In this document: piece after piece, positions 1 to 9,164 of the stretch
Layout of the letters: each line of letters starts with the position of its first letter
Numbering within the stretch: the first letter of the stretch is position 1
Source of the DNA: Chloroflexota bacterium
Lineage (GTDB): Bacteria; Chloroflexota; UBA6077; SHYK01
Direction of reading: 5' to 3'
Assembly: GCA_035652535.1 (NCBI GenBank)
Contig: DASRDP010000102.1
Location: forward strand, 1-48,948
Length of the DNA stretch: 48,948 nt
Translations under genes and position numbers: made by a program
The notes under the pieces: model-generated
What the model was told of the DNA's origin: nothing
The model's database searches: none
What the model saw: only the letters and a program-made list of their open reading frames with translations

Positions 1-136
1 AGCGCCTGAGGAACCGTAGGCGATCGACTCCAGCTCTCCAGCACCGTCCGATCGCTTCCCTTCACCTGCATCCGCTCCGCCACGTACCTCATGCCGCTTG
101 GACGAGAAATGTGGGCGGAACTTCAGAGACGCTACA

Positions 137-536
137 CTAGCTCGTCAGGCAGGCGACGTGTCGATCCGCCCGTAGAGCATAGAGCAGCGTGTCGAGGTCT
201 GTCGCCGCTTTGACCACGAAGGCGTCCTTCCCCGCCCGGTGGTGTCGGTCGATCACGGCGACGAATGCAGCCGCGCGATAGACGCGGCGGTCCCAAGGTG
301 GATCGCCTTCGACCGCCAGCCGCATCTCGCCAGTCTGCGTCGCCTGCGAGTATCCATGCATGGTTTCGGAGACCGAACCAGTTCCGCCCATGTCGGAGGC
401 GGGCGAGCAGCTCGGAGGGCGGGTATTGCCCGCTATCCGCCATACCGGCCCTTACGCGAATGGGTGGGCGAAGCATCACGCCGACGGCGTTGAGGTCCGC
501 GTACCGGTCGGAGCCAAAAGCGCTCGGCGGCGGCAT
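137..536 (-). pseudogene. Hypothetical protein, probably frameshifted
   Basis: Two overlapping minus-strand frames both look coding: GC-rich third positions and ordinary amino-acid mixture. The upstream part begins MPPPSAFGSDRY at 536 and runs to ELLARLRH near 395. The downstream part starts near 391 (MGGTGSVSETMHGY) and ends at 137 with DTLLYALRADRHVACLTS. Joining them needs one frameshift near 390-400. I recognise no domain. It is divergent from the lipoprotein gene at 726. The downstream half alone could be a separate 84-residue protein. Confidence 0.4.
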
Positions 537-725
537 CCGCGTGAACGTGCCCGCGGCGCGATTTCGCGCCGACGGTTCCGCGTAGCGGGCGTCATGTAAG
601 ACTACGCCGGCCGGCCCGTCCTTATCGATGCGTTCCTTCGCCGGTCCTGGCACACGACACGAACTCGAACACCAACCACGTTGGCCTCGCCGCGGTCTGC
701 CAACCCGGCGTATGGGGGGCACGCG

Positions 726-2147
726 ATGGGGTGGACTCGTACGTCGCCTTCCGCACGGGCAGACCGCGAGCGCGGCGCTCGCGCATACCGCGCAGGACTC
801 GCTGCCCTGGTCGGCGCTTTGCTCCTGTCGGCATGTGGCGGCGGCAGTTCAATGCCGGCACCGTCCACCAATCCGGCGACGCCCTCACCGGCGGAGACGC
901 CGCCGGCGCCATCGCCCGCGTCTCCGGCGCCGACGCCGGAACCTTCCCCGGAGGCGTCTTTCACGATTGCCGACGGTCTCAGCAGCGTGTCTACCGTAGC
1001 CGCCAGCTCGGACGGGCGCGGATATCTCGTCGCGTTCGACGCCTTCCGGGATCACCGCCACGACATTTTCGCGGTTCGCCTCGATCCCGACGGCGCTCGC
1101 CTCGACGACGAATGGATTACGCTCAGCGATAGAAGTGCAATCGGCTCGTACCCGGACGCCGGCTACGACTCTCCTTCCGCTTCGTTCGATGGAACAGCCT
1201 ACGATGTCGCTTGGTTTGGCGAGCAGGGCCTGTCGCCGGAATTCCCGCTCACCGGTTGGGCCTTCGTCGCGATGCGGATCGACCCGGCTGGTGTCGTCTT
1301 AGAGCCAGCCAAAGAGATCGAGAGCGGCGCCGGTTCCGGTGTGGGACCCACGCTGCTGCCACCTCCCGCCGTGGCAGCTCAAGACTCGGACTTCGTCGTG
1401 CTGTGGTCGGTGCTCCTGGGCGGCGGGCTCGGCACGCTCGTCGAAGGGGCCCGGGTCGCGTTCGGCACGGGAGACTTTGCCGTGGAAGATCTCGGCGTCA
1501 TCGCACCTCCGATGGGGTCTTCCGACACACGACGACTCACTGCCGGCCCGCCCGCGATCGCCACGAGCGGCGAAGCTACCGTCGGCGCTTGGGTGGAGGG
1601 CGAGCTGCGTCGCGACGGCACCTCGCAGCCTAACGGAGCCGTATGGGTTTACGCGCTCGACGGGTCGTCACGGACCCGGACCCGCGTCGCGGACGTCGTT
1701 GCCGGTGACCGCTTTCGCACGGCGATCGCCGGCGACGGAACCGACTTCCTCATCGTCTGGGAAGCTGCGACGGAAACCGCGCCGGGGGACGTCACCGAGA
1801 TCCGCGGGGCGCGGTTTCGGCCGGGGGCCGGCGTCCTCGATGGAGACGACGGGTTCGTGATTCAGGCCGGTGTCGGTCGGATTCGCCTGGGCGGCGTCGC
1901 GTACGGCCCCGGCGGCTATCTGGTCACCTGGATCGAGCCGCACGGCTCCGTCAGCGGCGATCGTCTGCGGGCCGTGCAGGTTTCGCCGGGTGGGGAGGTC
2001 GACCGGTCCGCCATCTTCGAGGTTGCCGACGACGTGGGATCACCGAGCGCCGTCGGAGTCACATCGAACGGCCGACGGTTTCTCGTCGTCTTCTTTCGCG
2101 ACGACCCGAGACTTTCGTTGGTTGGAACGTTTCTTGATCCACCGTAG
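726..2147 (+). CDS. Secreted lipoprotein, propeller-like
   Basis: A 473-residue lipoprotein. The start at 726 (MGWTRTSPSA) puts a signal peptide before a clear lipobox, LLLSACGGG, with the lipidated Cys at about residue 37; the frame stays open to 681 but adds nothing signal-like. A Pro/Ser/Thr/Ala-rich spacer follows (about residues 40-75). The rest is built from repeated units of the form SSDGRGYLVAFDAF, DGTAYDVAWFGE, DGTDFLIVWE and SNGRRFLVVFF, each two beta strands around a D/S-G-xx-[FY]-L-V-x-[WF] core. This resembles a multi-bladed beta-propeller on the outer face of the cell. No enzyme motif is visible. The protein is exported; its function is unknown. Confidence 0.85.
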   Translation: MGWTRTSPSARADRERGARAYRAGLAALVGALLLSACGGGSSMPAPSTNPATPSPAETPPAPSPASPAPTPEPSPEASFTIADGLSSVSTVAASSDGRGYLVAFDAFRDHRHDIFAVRLDPDGARLDDEWITLSDRSAIGSYPDAGYDSPSASFDGTAYDVAWFGEQGLSPEFPLTGWAFVAMRIDPAGVVLEPAKEIESGAGSGVGPTLLPPPAVAAQDSDFVVLWSVLLGGGLGTLVEGARVAFGTGDFAVEDLGVIAPPMGSSDTRRLTAGPPAIATSGEATVGAWVEGELRRDGTSQPNGAVWVYALDGSSRTRTRVADVVAGDRFRTAIAGDGTDFLIVWEAATETAPGDVTEIRGARFRPGAGVLDGDDGFVIQAGVGRIRLGGVAYGPGGYLVTWIEPHGSVSGDRLRAVQVSPGGEVDRSAIFEVADDVGSPSAVGVTSNGRRFLVVFFRDDPRLSLVGTFLDPP

Positions 2148-2486
2148 CGGACCCATTGCGTCCCGTTTGTAGCGTCGTCGACGTCCCGCCCCGCGCGCCG
2201 CCACGCGGAGAGCGAGCGATGCCGCTTGTTCGCGATTGGCCGCCGTTCTCGAACATGCACGCAGTTTGCCGATGCGGCGCCGAGCCGGGAAATCCGGGTC
2301 GACTGCGACCGCGGCTGCGCCGAGGCGACCCGTGGGCACTCCACCGGATTTGCTCCTCTTGCGGCTACCAGTGGATCGAGAGCTGCCAGGAGCGCCCACG
2401 CGCCCGCGTTTCTCGCATTGCACGTCATACTACATTTTGAAATGGTGCCGTCGTTACGGAACGACGCCACAACCTGGGTAGCGGTC

Positions 2487-3515
2487 ATGACAAATCGTTT
2501 CACGTTGGCGACCATCCCGCTGCTTCTGGTTCTCCACGGGCGCCCCGCGGAGCCCGCGGACGACGGTTCGTGCGCGGCGGAAAAACTCCGCGCTTCCGGC
2601 GATGCCGCGGTTCAATTGCTCGACTGCCGCATCGCGGGATTCGAAAATCGCCCCACCAGCCCGGGCTGCCCACACGCTGCCAAGGTCGGACTGTATCGCG
2701 CGTTCGACCGCGCTGAAGCCACCGGCCGCTGCTCGTCTACGGGAGACGCCGGTCCCGTAATGCGGCAACTCCACTACCTCCTGCGCGGTGTGCTGTTCGA
2801 AGTGGCTGATTCTACCGATGCCGCGTGCAATGCCGCCTGGCTGAAGCCGACCACGCGTCTCGTGCGCGACTACTTTCGAGCGTTGGCTGCGAACGCACGA
2901 CATGTCAATTTCCCTCTATTGGGGAATAAACAACGACGCATGGAGACGACCTACATGCGCGCGCTGATGCACGCGGAGTGCCGGCGCGACGTTGATCGCT
3001 TTTTTGTGGGCAGAATCTTTGGTTCGGCCTACGCCGTACAAGCGCAGGTCATTCCGGCTTGTGGCGATGGATACCGTGCTGGCCACGAGGCTTGTGACGG
3101 CCTGTCCCGGTCTCGGTGCCTCGGCGGTTTTTGCATGACCGATTGTACGTGCGGACCTGCTTGTGGAGACGGCGTCGTGAACCGCCCCGGCGAGGAATGC
3201 GACGGAAGCGATGACGCTCGCTGCCCCGGTGCATGCCGGGCGACGTGTACATGTCCTGGGACGCCCTGCGGAGACGGCGTCACCTCGCCGCCAGAGGAAT
3301 GTGACGGCACCGACGCAATGTATTGTGCCGGCGACGGACTGGCATGCGGACTGGCCAGCGGTCCGACCGCGTGCCTCTGCTGCATTCCGCCGGGTTACGT
3401 CTGGTCGCGAGGCGGCGCAGTAGAGCCCCGCTGCTGCGAAAGCGGGGGGTTTTGTGAACTCCTCAGCTCCACGCAGTGCGCTTGTCCACCGTTTCAACGG
3501 CCTCCTATCCCGTAG
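2487..3515 (+). CDS. Secreted Cys-rich protein with CGDG-type repeats
   Basis: A 342-residue secreted protein. The ATG at 2487 is chosen because it opens a signal peptide (MTNRFTLATIPLLLVLHGRP); the frame is open from 2226. Residues about 20-190 form an alpha-helical, Cys-containing region of unknown function (CAAEKLRASGD, DCRIAGFEN). The C-terminal 130 residues hold three repeats of the myxobacterial-type Cys-rich module: ACGDGYRAGHEACDG, ACGDGVVNRPGEECDG and PCGDGVTSPPEECDG. These are disulfide-rich, probably calcium-binding surface modules common in predatory and sediment proteobacteria. A GC-rich inverted repeat near 3425-3450 lies inside the coding sequence. Confidence 0.85.
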   Translation: MTNRFTLATIPLLLVLHGRPAEPADDGSCAAEKLRASGDAAVQLLDCRIAGFENRPTSPGCPHAAKVGLYRAFDRAEATGRCSSTGDAGPVMRQLHYLLRGVLFEVADSTDAACNAAWLKPTTRLVRDYFRALAANARHVNFPLLGNKQRRMETTYMRALMHAECRRDVDRFFVGRIFGSAYAVQAQVIPACGDGYRAGHEACDGLSRSRCLGGFCMTDCTCGPACGDGVVNRPGEECDGSDDARCPGACRATCTCPGTPCGDGVTSPPEECDGTDAMYCAGDGLACGLASGPTACLCCIPPGYVWSRGGAVEPRCCESGGFCELLSSTQCACPPFQRPPIP

Positions 3516-3588
3516 AATCGTTGTCGGGGAAGACAACGCCGACGGATCGGCAGCTGCGCGGGACGGAACGCGGCGCGTCGGCGAGCGA

Positions 3589-3625
3589 GGGCATCGGCTC
3601 GAAGGCCATCGCATCAGCGTACCGA
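3589..3625 (-). other. Short match to the 5' end of the ligase gene
   Basis: On the minus strand this stretch resembles the sequence around the start of the broken DNA ligase at 9103, with shared gcatcggctcgaag and atcagc blocks about 37 bases long (plus-strand view 3589-3625 versus 9097-9133). It sits in a 260-base stretch with no convincing gene (3516-3780). It could be the stub of a second ligase-like gene or a short shared upstream region. Nothing else coding is visible here. Confidence 0.3.
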
Positions 3626-3781
3626 AGGGTCACACGCACTCACCAGGACCTCGCCGGTCACTGGGTGACGGTTGCTCCTGCCATCACGGCTCGGGTGCGT
3701 CGCTAGGTAATGTCCTAATTTGACCGGGGCGGCTTTCCGCGGATGCGGAGCGGCACTAGGGCGGCGGAGCCGGTCAGCTCG

Positions 3782-4015
3782 TCACGCCGCGCAGTGCAGC
3801 CGCACGAGCAGCAACACCTCGTCGGGGTCGGCGGTCTTCCGGACAGCCGGTAGCCCGGTGATCTGCTGCACGCGCGCGACGTCGTAGCCCGCCGAGAACA
3901 CGATGATCGGCACTTGGGCGAATGGGCTTCCGAGCTGCCAATGGCGGAACTGGAACCCGTCCATGCCGGGCATGAAGAGATCGAGGATGATTAGGCAGGG
4001 GTCGACGCCATCCAC
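3782..4015 (-). pseudogene. Response-regulator receiver domain, N-terminally truncated
   Basis: The frame encodes the C-terminal two thirds of a CheY-like receiver domain. The phosphoacceptor-containing strand is CLIILDLFMPGMDG (Asp at residue 12 from the GTG at 4015), followed by VPIIVFSAG (Ser in the Thr/Ser switch position) and VRKTADPDEVLLLV (the conserved Lys, followed by Thr rather than Pro). The first alpha/beta unit with the acidic pair is missing. The frame stays open upstream to about 4080, but what it encodes (RRASRARRQALLEV) is only partly receiver-like. A typical receiver has about 120 residues; this one has 77. No histidine kinase or output domain is nearby, so it is probably a remnant. 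Confidence 0.7.
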
Positions 4016-4182
4016 CTCCAGAAGCGCTTGGCGACGAGCCCGGGACGCCCGGCGAGCTAGTAGGAAGGAACAACAATTGATGCGAGAGGCCGCAGCCCCA
4101 AGTTGTGGTCGTTTTTAGACCCGCCATAGCTGGGGGCGTGCAACGGGTGAGGCATGTCGGCTGCTTGCGATTCGATGATCGG

Positions 4183-5366
4183 TCAGCGGCCCCCGCGTGG
4201 CAAGATTGCGTAGAACGCGGCTCTCTCTCCGTCTGGAGCAACGCCGTTGCCCGCGACGACGAGGCCGTCATCGGATACGCCGACGATCTCGTGCAGGACC
4301 CAGCCGGAAAGCGCGTCGCCGATCCCTGCGTCGCGCAAGATGTCTTCGAGCAAGCGTTTCCCGCTTTCAGCGCGCCAGACCATCGCGCGTCGTTCGAGCG
4401 GCCCCTGAACTTCGATCTTGCCGACGATTGTCTCTCCGTCGGCGGATGCATCCTCGGCCGTACTCCCGTCGGCATTCGACAGCGGTTCGGGGACGTCGAC
4501 TGCATCACCGACCCAGCGGACGAGGTCCGGAACGTCACGATACCCATTGTCGACGAACACGCGCTGGAAGCACGTACCAGCGATGATCCGCGAATCGTCG
4601 GAGATCGCGGCGGGTTCACATCCGAGCCGACCCACAGGCGTGGCCAAGGTCGTCAGCTGGCCGGCAGCATCCCAGCGAACAGCGGTCGATACGCCGTCTG
4701 GTGTGTCTTCTACCGCGAAGCCCGCCGCCATCTCGGCGTCCGGGGAGAGCGTCGTGACGTAGGCGGCGAAGCCGCGGGGGACCGGGTAGAACGTGAGGCC
4801 CTGGATTACGTCCCAACGGAAGGGCCTGAAGAGAGCGTCGTTGACATTTCGGATGCCCGTCCCGACGAGGACGCCGCCCTGCGCGTCCATGCTGTGACGT
4901 CGTATCCGTTTGGGGAACGATCGAGGTCGCCGAGCGTCTGTACACCAGCGGCTGCGGTCCAGCGGAAGGCGAGCGTCGGGCTAACGCGTAGGCGGGCGGT
5001 GATGGGCGGTACGTTCATTCGACCGCCGACCGTAGCGCCGTCGCGCGATGTCGCCGTCGCTGCTCCGGGGATGTCAAGGCTCTCCAGCCCTCGATCGGCT
5101 GTCCAGCGCACGGCAAAGTCCCATGGGAAGCCCTGCCATTCCAGTGGGCCGGCGCTACCGACGACGACCTTGCCGTCGCCGGAGATCGCATGCGCATCCA
5201 GGTGTCGCAGCGAGGCCGTGGGGCCAATGCGCTCGAACGCCACGCCGCCGCCGGTCGGCGGTTTGTTTGATCCGCCGCATGCGGCCGCGGCGGCGGTGAG
5301 AGCGACCCCCAGCACGAACGTCCTTCTCGCGCTCGCTGCCGCGATCACGTGTCGCAGCCTGCGCAT
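4183..5366 (-). pseudogene. HAF-repeat lipoprotein with a frameshift
   Basis: Two abutting minus frames make one lipoprotein. The N-terminal frame starts at 5366 (MRRLRHVIAAASARRTFVLG) with lipobox AAAAACGGS. It contains repeats such as HAISGDGKVVVGSAG and AFRWTAAAGVQTLGDL, the HAF/"probable extracellular repeat" pattern (S-x-D-G-x-x-V-V-G ... A-x-R-W). It stays in phase to GYDVT near 4893. The next frame picks up at 4890 (MDAQGGVLVGTG) and continues with AISDDSRIIAG, ASADGETIVG and GVSDDGLVVAGNG to the stop at 4183. A single missing base at the sequence corresponding to VTA-MDAQ restores about 394 residues. Both halves keep perfect repeat character, so the break is recent or an assembly indel. 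Confidence 0.75.
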
Positions 5367-5404
5367 GCCGTACCGCTCATGGACGAGACCCCCGGGCACC
5401 TAAC

Positions 5405-5905
5405 TCACTTGACTTTCAGGGTAGCGACGACCCCGACGATCGAACGTAAGCCACCGCCACCGCTCGTGACCGCCTGGCACCCGGCATCCAGCGTTTCGTT
5501 CACCATGATCAGATAAGTGCCTGGCTTGGTGGGGGCCGTGAGGGTGCCGCTGAACCAGTTACTCGCCGGGGCATTAGCGTCGGCGAAGCAGGTCGCCTCC
5601 ATGCCTTGGAAGCCGATGTAGGCCTGAATCCTACAAGCAGGACATCCGGGTACTGCCGTGAGATACCACGTAAAGCCAATTCCCACAGTAGACCCGGGCG
5701 CCACTGGCGGACCCACCAACTGGCCATTCACGTAGATGGTGTTCAGGTGAATCTCGCCGGAGTCGACCAAGCCCATGGCGAGCGTCGCGGCGGACTTCGG
5801 CACCCGGATGATAGGAACCTTCGGCGTCGGCGGACAAGGGCGCTCCGGCGCGAAGGCTGCCAGTACGATCGCCCTCGAAATCAGCGATCGTCGATTCTTC
5901 CTCAT
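5405..5905 (-). CDS. Secreted protein, beta-rich, Cys-containing
   Basis: A 166-residue protein beginning MRKNRRSLISRAIVLAAFAP, a cationic and hydrophobic export signal. A GAAAGGG ribosome site lies about 8 bases before the ATG. The mature part is beta-rich with ordered phrases (IHLNTIYVNGQLVGPP, TKPGTYLIMVNETLDAGC) like an immunoglobulin-type or CARDB-like fold. Four Cys lie in PGCPAC, TCFAD and DAGC. It is 38 bases upstream, in transcription direction, of the HAF lipoprotein start at 5366, so the two are probably co-transcribed. No specific family recognised. Confidence 0.75.
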   Translation of the reverse strand: MRKNRRSLISRAIVLAAFAPERPCPPTPKVPIIRVPKSAATLAMGLVDSGEIHLNTIYVNGQLVGPPVAPGSTVGIGFTWYLTAVPGCPACRIQAYIGFQGMEATCFADANAPASNWFSGTLTAPTKPGTYLIMVNETLDAGCQAVTSGGGGLRSIVGVVATLKVK

Positions 5906-6498
5906 GTGACGTGCCCTTTCGTCGTCGTTGCGCGCTGGCGTCCATTTTCGGCACGGGTCAGCGCGATGCTCGTGTGGCCTTTCTCCGACTCGCGATATGT
6001 CGACGTTGACCAGCTTGGCAAGCGCGAAGGGCGCAATTTTTGGTTAATGGGCTGTTCGGCGTCGTCGTCGCCCCACGGCTCTCTGGCTTGCGTGACGCCC
6101 GCTCGCGTATGCGGGCGGGTAGGGCGGGCAATCGAGTTCTCGGATCGGCGGCCCGGGTAGTGAGGTAGGCCACGGGTCGATCCGCTTGCGCATGGCCAGA
6201 CTCGGACCTGCGCACCCTCGCGTTAGGAGCCGGTATGGCGGGCGACTGGATCCCCATCGACGGCCGGGGTGGTGACGCGTGCGACGGCGGGGTGCGGGCG
6301 GATCGCGGTGAGTCGCAACCTGGAGTCGATCGCCGAGACCATGATCTCGAATCGCACTGCAATCGACTACATCGAGCTGATCGACGTAGACGCACCCCTG
6401 CCGCGAGGCCGCGGAGCGGTGTGCTAGGGCCGGCCAGGCGCCGCTGGCCACTTGACCGTCAGGCGCCGATTTGAGACGTTCGGCGCTTGCAAACGTGC
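5906..6498 (+). other. Gene-poor stretch with a coding-like remnant
   Basis: I see no intact gene. Near 6235 an ATG behind TTAGGAGCCG opens MAGDWIPID, reminiscent of the start of phage or plasmid proteins, but the frame then degenerates. In another frame at about 6307-6427 the phrase RNLESIAETMISNRTAIDY followed by IELIDVDAPLPRG looks coding and ends at a stop at 6427. The stretch probably holds a deleted and frameshifted small gene. The promoter of the NHL gene at 6499 should also lie here, though no convincing -35/-10 stands out. Confidence 0.35.
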
Positions 6499-8535
6499 AT
6501 GAATCCCTGGAGACCGCGCGCGAGGGAGACGCGAACGGTTTTCACCTTGATCGTGTGCTCAATCACGCTCCTGGCATCCCCGAACCTGGTGGTCGGCACG
6601 CCGGGGGACATCTACACGGTCGTCGGAAACGGCGTCCAGGGATTCGGCGGCGATGGCGGACCGGCCACTGCTGCGAGCATCAACAGCGGGTACGGCGTCG
6701 CGGTGGACGCCAACGGGAACCTCTTCATCGCCGACCTGGGCAACAACCGCGTCCGGAAGATCGACGCCTTCGGCACGATCTCTACTATCGCTGGTAACGG
6801 CACCCGCGGCTTCGCAGGAGACGGTTCACCTGCCGTAGCGGCTCAGTTCGACGGCCCGGCTGACGTGGCGGTCGACCGTGTCGGCAATCTCTTCATCGCG
6901 GACACCGGAAACCGTCGCATCCGCAGGGTCGACACTTCTGGGATCATCTCCACGATGGCGGGCTACGGTGACGCCGGTTGCTTTGACAGTGAGAGTGCTG
7001 CGACGTCGGCCGTCTTCGGCAATCCGAGGGCCGTCGCGGTGGACGCCGACGGGAACGTATTCGTTGCGGACGAGATCAACAATCACGTTCGCAGGATCGA
7101 CACGTCCGGAATCATCTCGACTGTGGCTGGCCAATGCACGCCGGGATTCAGCGGCGATGGTGGCCCTGCAACGGCAGCGCATCTAGCCGGACCATCCGGT
7201 ATCGCAGTCGGCTCCTCCGGAAACCTATTCATTGCCGACGACGGCAACAACCGAGTCCGCATGGTGAACGCCGCCGGACTGATCACCACGATTGCCGGCA
7301 CCGGCGAGTACGGTCTTTCCGGCGATGGTGGCCCCGCAACGCAAGCCATGCTGCAGGGGCCACGCAGCGTAGCGGTCGGTGGGAACGGAAGCGTCTACAT
7401 CTCCGACACCGGAAACCATCGTGTTCGAAGAGTCGACTCGGCGGCAATCATTTCGACCTTCGCGGGCGTCGGACCTCCGGGGGGATTCGGCGGCGACGGC
7501 GGGCCCGCAATCGAGGCGATGCTGTGGTTGCCGATGGGACTGGCGGCCGGTCCCGACGGTGCACTGCTTGTGGCGGACCTCTTGAATTTCCGAATCCGGA
7601 AGATCGCCGGCGCCTCCGTTTGTGGCGATGGGATCATTGACGCCGGCGAGGCGTGCGACGACGACAACACCGCCAATGGCGATTGCTGTTCGTCTACGTG
7701 CCAGATCGAGCCGGCGACGACGGTCTGTCGACCCGCGGCCGGTTCGTGCGACGTGCCGGAGACCTGTGATGGGGTCTCACCCACCTGTCCGTCGGACCAC
7801 GTTGCCGCAGTCGGCGTGGTCTGTCGGCCCGTAGCCGACCGGTGCGATGTTGCTGAGACTTGCAACGGAGGCGACATCGACTGTCCTTCGGATGTTCATC
7901 TGCCCGACGGTGATGGCGACGGACTCTGCGATACCGTTGATGGCTGCCCGTTCGATTTCGACCCATCTCAGACCGATACCGACGGGGATGGACTAGGGGA
8001 TGTCTGCGACCCGTGCACGTTGGGTGTCTCGATTCGCAAACCGCTGCTGAGGCTCTCCGACTTCACGACACCGCATGGCGACGACCGACTGACTTTCCAG
8101 GGTACTCTTGAATTCTCAGGAGCGCCCATCTTTGACCCGACGGCTCAAGGACTCCGGGTTCTAGTGAACGATCCAGTTCGCAGAACGATCGTAGATCTTG
8201 GCATTCCGGGAGGTACTTACTCGTCGAGCGCTAAGACAGGTTGGCGAACGAACGCTCGCCACAGCCGATTCGTGTTCGGCGGAGCCCTTGTCGATGGATC
8301 AATGGCACGCGCGACAGTTGTAAGAGAAGTTGCGGATCACAAGCGCATTCGGTTCTTGGTGAAAGCGAGCCGCAGCTCCTTCGAGAGGGTATTCGTTGGT
8401 CCGCTGTCAGCGACACTGATCTTAGACCCGCCGACAGCTGAGACAGGCAGTTGCGGAGAACTAACGTTCGCCGGGCCACCGCCGCTACCAAGTTGCTCGT
8501 TTAATCGGAATCGGAGACTCCTGACATGCCGGTAG
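6499..8535 (+). CDS. Secreted NHL-repeat protein with Cys-rich and thrombospondin-3-like modules
   Basis: A 678-residue secreted protein. The ATG at 6499 (MNPWRPRARETRTVFTLIVC) opens a signal peptide. Residues about 30-370 are six NHL repeats, each with a strand like VAVDANGNLFIADLGNNRVRK followed by I-S-T-I-A-G-x-G; these form a six-bladed propeller. Next comes a CGDGIIDAGEACDDDN module (DUF4215/myxobacterial Cys-rich type), two CD[VP]xETC...CPSD units, and a DTDGDGLGDVCD calcium-binding thrombospondin type 3 motif (about residues 460-510). The last 170 residues are beta-rich with no family call. It probably works at or outside the cell surface. Confidence 0.9.
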   Translation: MNPWRPRARETRTVFTLIVCSITLLASPNLVVGTPGDIYTVVGNGVQGFGGDGGPATAASINSGYGVAVDANGNLFIADLGNNRVRKIDAFGTISTIAGNGTRGFAGDGSPAVAAQFDGPADVAVDRVGNLFIADTGNRRIRRVDTSGIISTMAGYGDAGCFDSESAATSAVFGNPRAVAVDADGNVFVADEINNHVRRIDTSGIISTVAGQCTPGFSGDGGPATAAHLAGPSGIAVGSSGNLFIADDGNNRVRMVNAAGLITTIAGTGEYGLSGDGGPATQAMLQGPRSVAVGGNGSVYISDTGNHRVRRVDSAAIISTFAGVGPPGGFGGDGGPAIEAMLWLPMGLAAGPDGALLVADLLNFRIRKIAGASVCGDGIIDAGEACDDDNTANGDCCSSTCQIEPATTVCRPAAGSCDVPETCDGVSPTCPSDHVAAVGVVCRPVADRCDVAETCNGGDIDCPSDVHLPDGDGDGLCDTVDGCPFDFDPSQTDTDGDGLGDVCDPCTLGVSIRKPLLRLSDFTTPHGDDRLTFQGTLEFSGAPIFDPTAQGLRVLVNDPVRRTIVDLGIPGGTYSSSAKTGWRTNARHSRFVFGGALVDGSMARATVVREVADHKRIRFLVKASRSSFERVFVGPLSATLILDPPTAETGSCGELTFAGPPPLPSCSFNRNRRLLTCR

Positions 8536-8544
8536 AGTGTTGCC

Positions 8545-9103
8545 TCAGTTAAGCTTTGGCGACGAACCAAAGCTGGAGCTGCGATTACACCTTGAGCGCG
8601 GTCGAGTAGGAGTCGGCGCAAAGCGCTTTCGGCTGAGCCTGCAGCTGCCCGAAAGTCCCGTCGCACCACCGGTAGAGGCTGACGCCGGCGCCCTGCGATG
8701 TAGTCGAGGTAGAGGGCGCAGCCCGATTCTCGCGGCACCACGCGCGCAGCCGGCGTTTCCGCTCCAGCAACGGGATGTCGCGGAGGTCGCGTCCGTCGAG
8801 CGCGACAAGATCGAACGCGACGAATACCGGCGTGCCCTGTCGCTGAAATAGATGGTCGAAGCGTGGCCGGCCGTCGTCGTCGAGGCACGCCAGCTCACCG
8901 TCCAGGACGGCGCTCTCACCGCACCGCAGCTCGGCCGCCAAATCGTGGCAGAGCTGGCCGAACTGCCGGTAGGGGTTCCCGTTCCGCGACACGAGCCGAA
9001 CAGCACCCGACTCCACGTGCGCGAGCGCGCGGAACCGGTCGTACTTCACCTCGAAGATCCAGTCGGGATGGTCGAAGGGCTCCGCTCGGCGAACCAGAGG
9101 CAT
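8545..9103 (-). pseudogene. ATP-dependent DNA ligase (LigD ligase-domain type), broken
   Basis: From the ATG at 9103 the frame reads MPLVRRAEPFDHPDWIFEVK, the start of the adenylation domain of LigD-type ligases. The nucleotidyl-lysine motif is EVKYDRFRA, with Arg where Gly is usual in K-x-D-G-x-R. Then come LDGELACLDDDG and the motif VFVAFDLVALDGRDLRDIPL. After LRAWCRE the homologous sequence shifts frame (SGCALYLDYIAG, near 8720), then returns to the first frame (GVSLYRW), so two compensating frameshifts are needed. The end of the adenylation domain and the OB domain are not recognisable. An intact ligase domain is about 300 residues. A non-functional remnant is most likely. Confidence 0.8.
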
Positions 9104-9164
9104 CGGCTCGAAGTCACGACATCAGCATATCGAGAGACCGAGGCGCGCTCATCACGTCGTACCA

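Noticed and set aside
3424-3455. CCCCGCT...AGCGGGG hairpin followed by TTTT
   Set aside because: It falls inside the Cys-rich coding sequence 60-90 bases before its stop, so a terminator role is unlikely.
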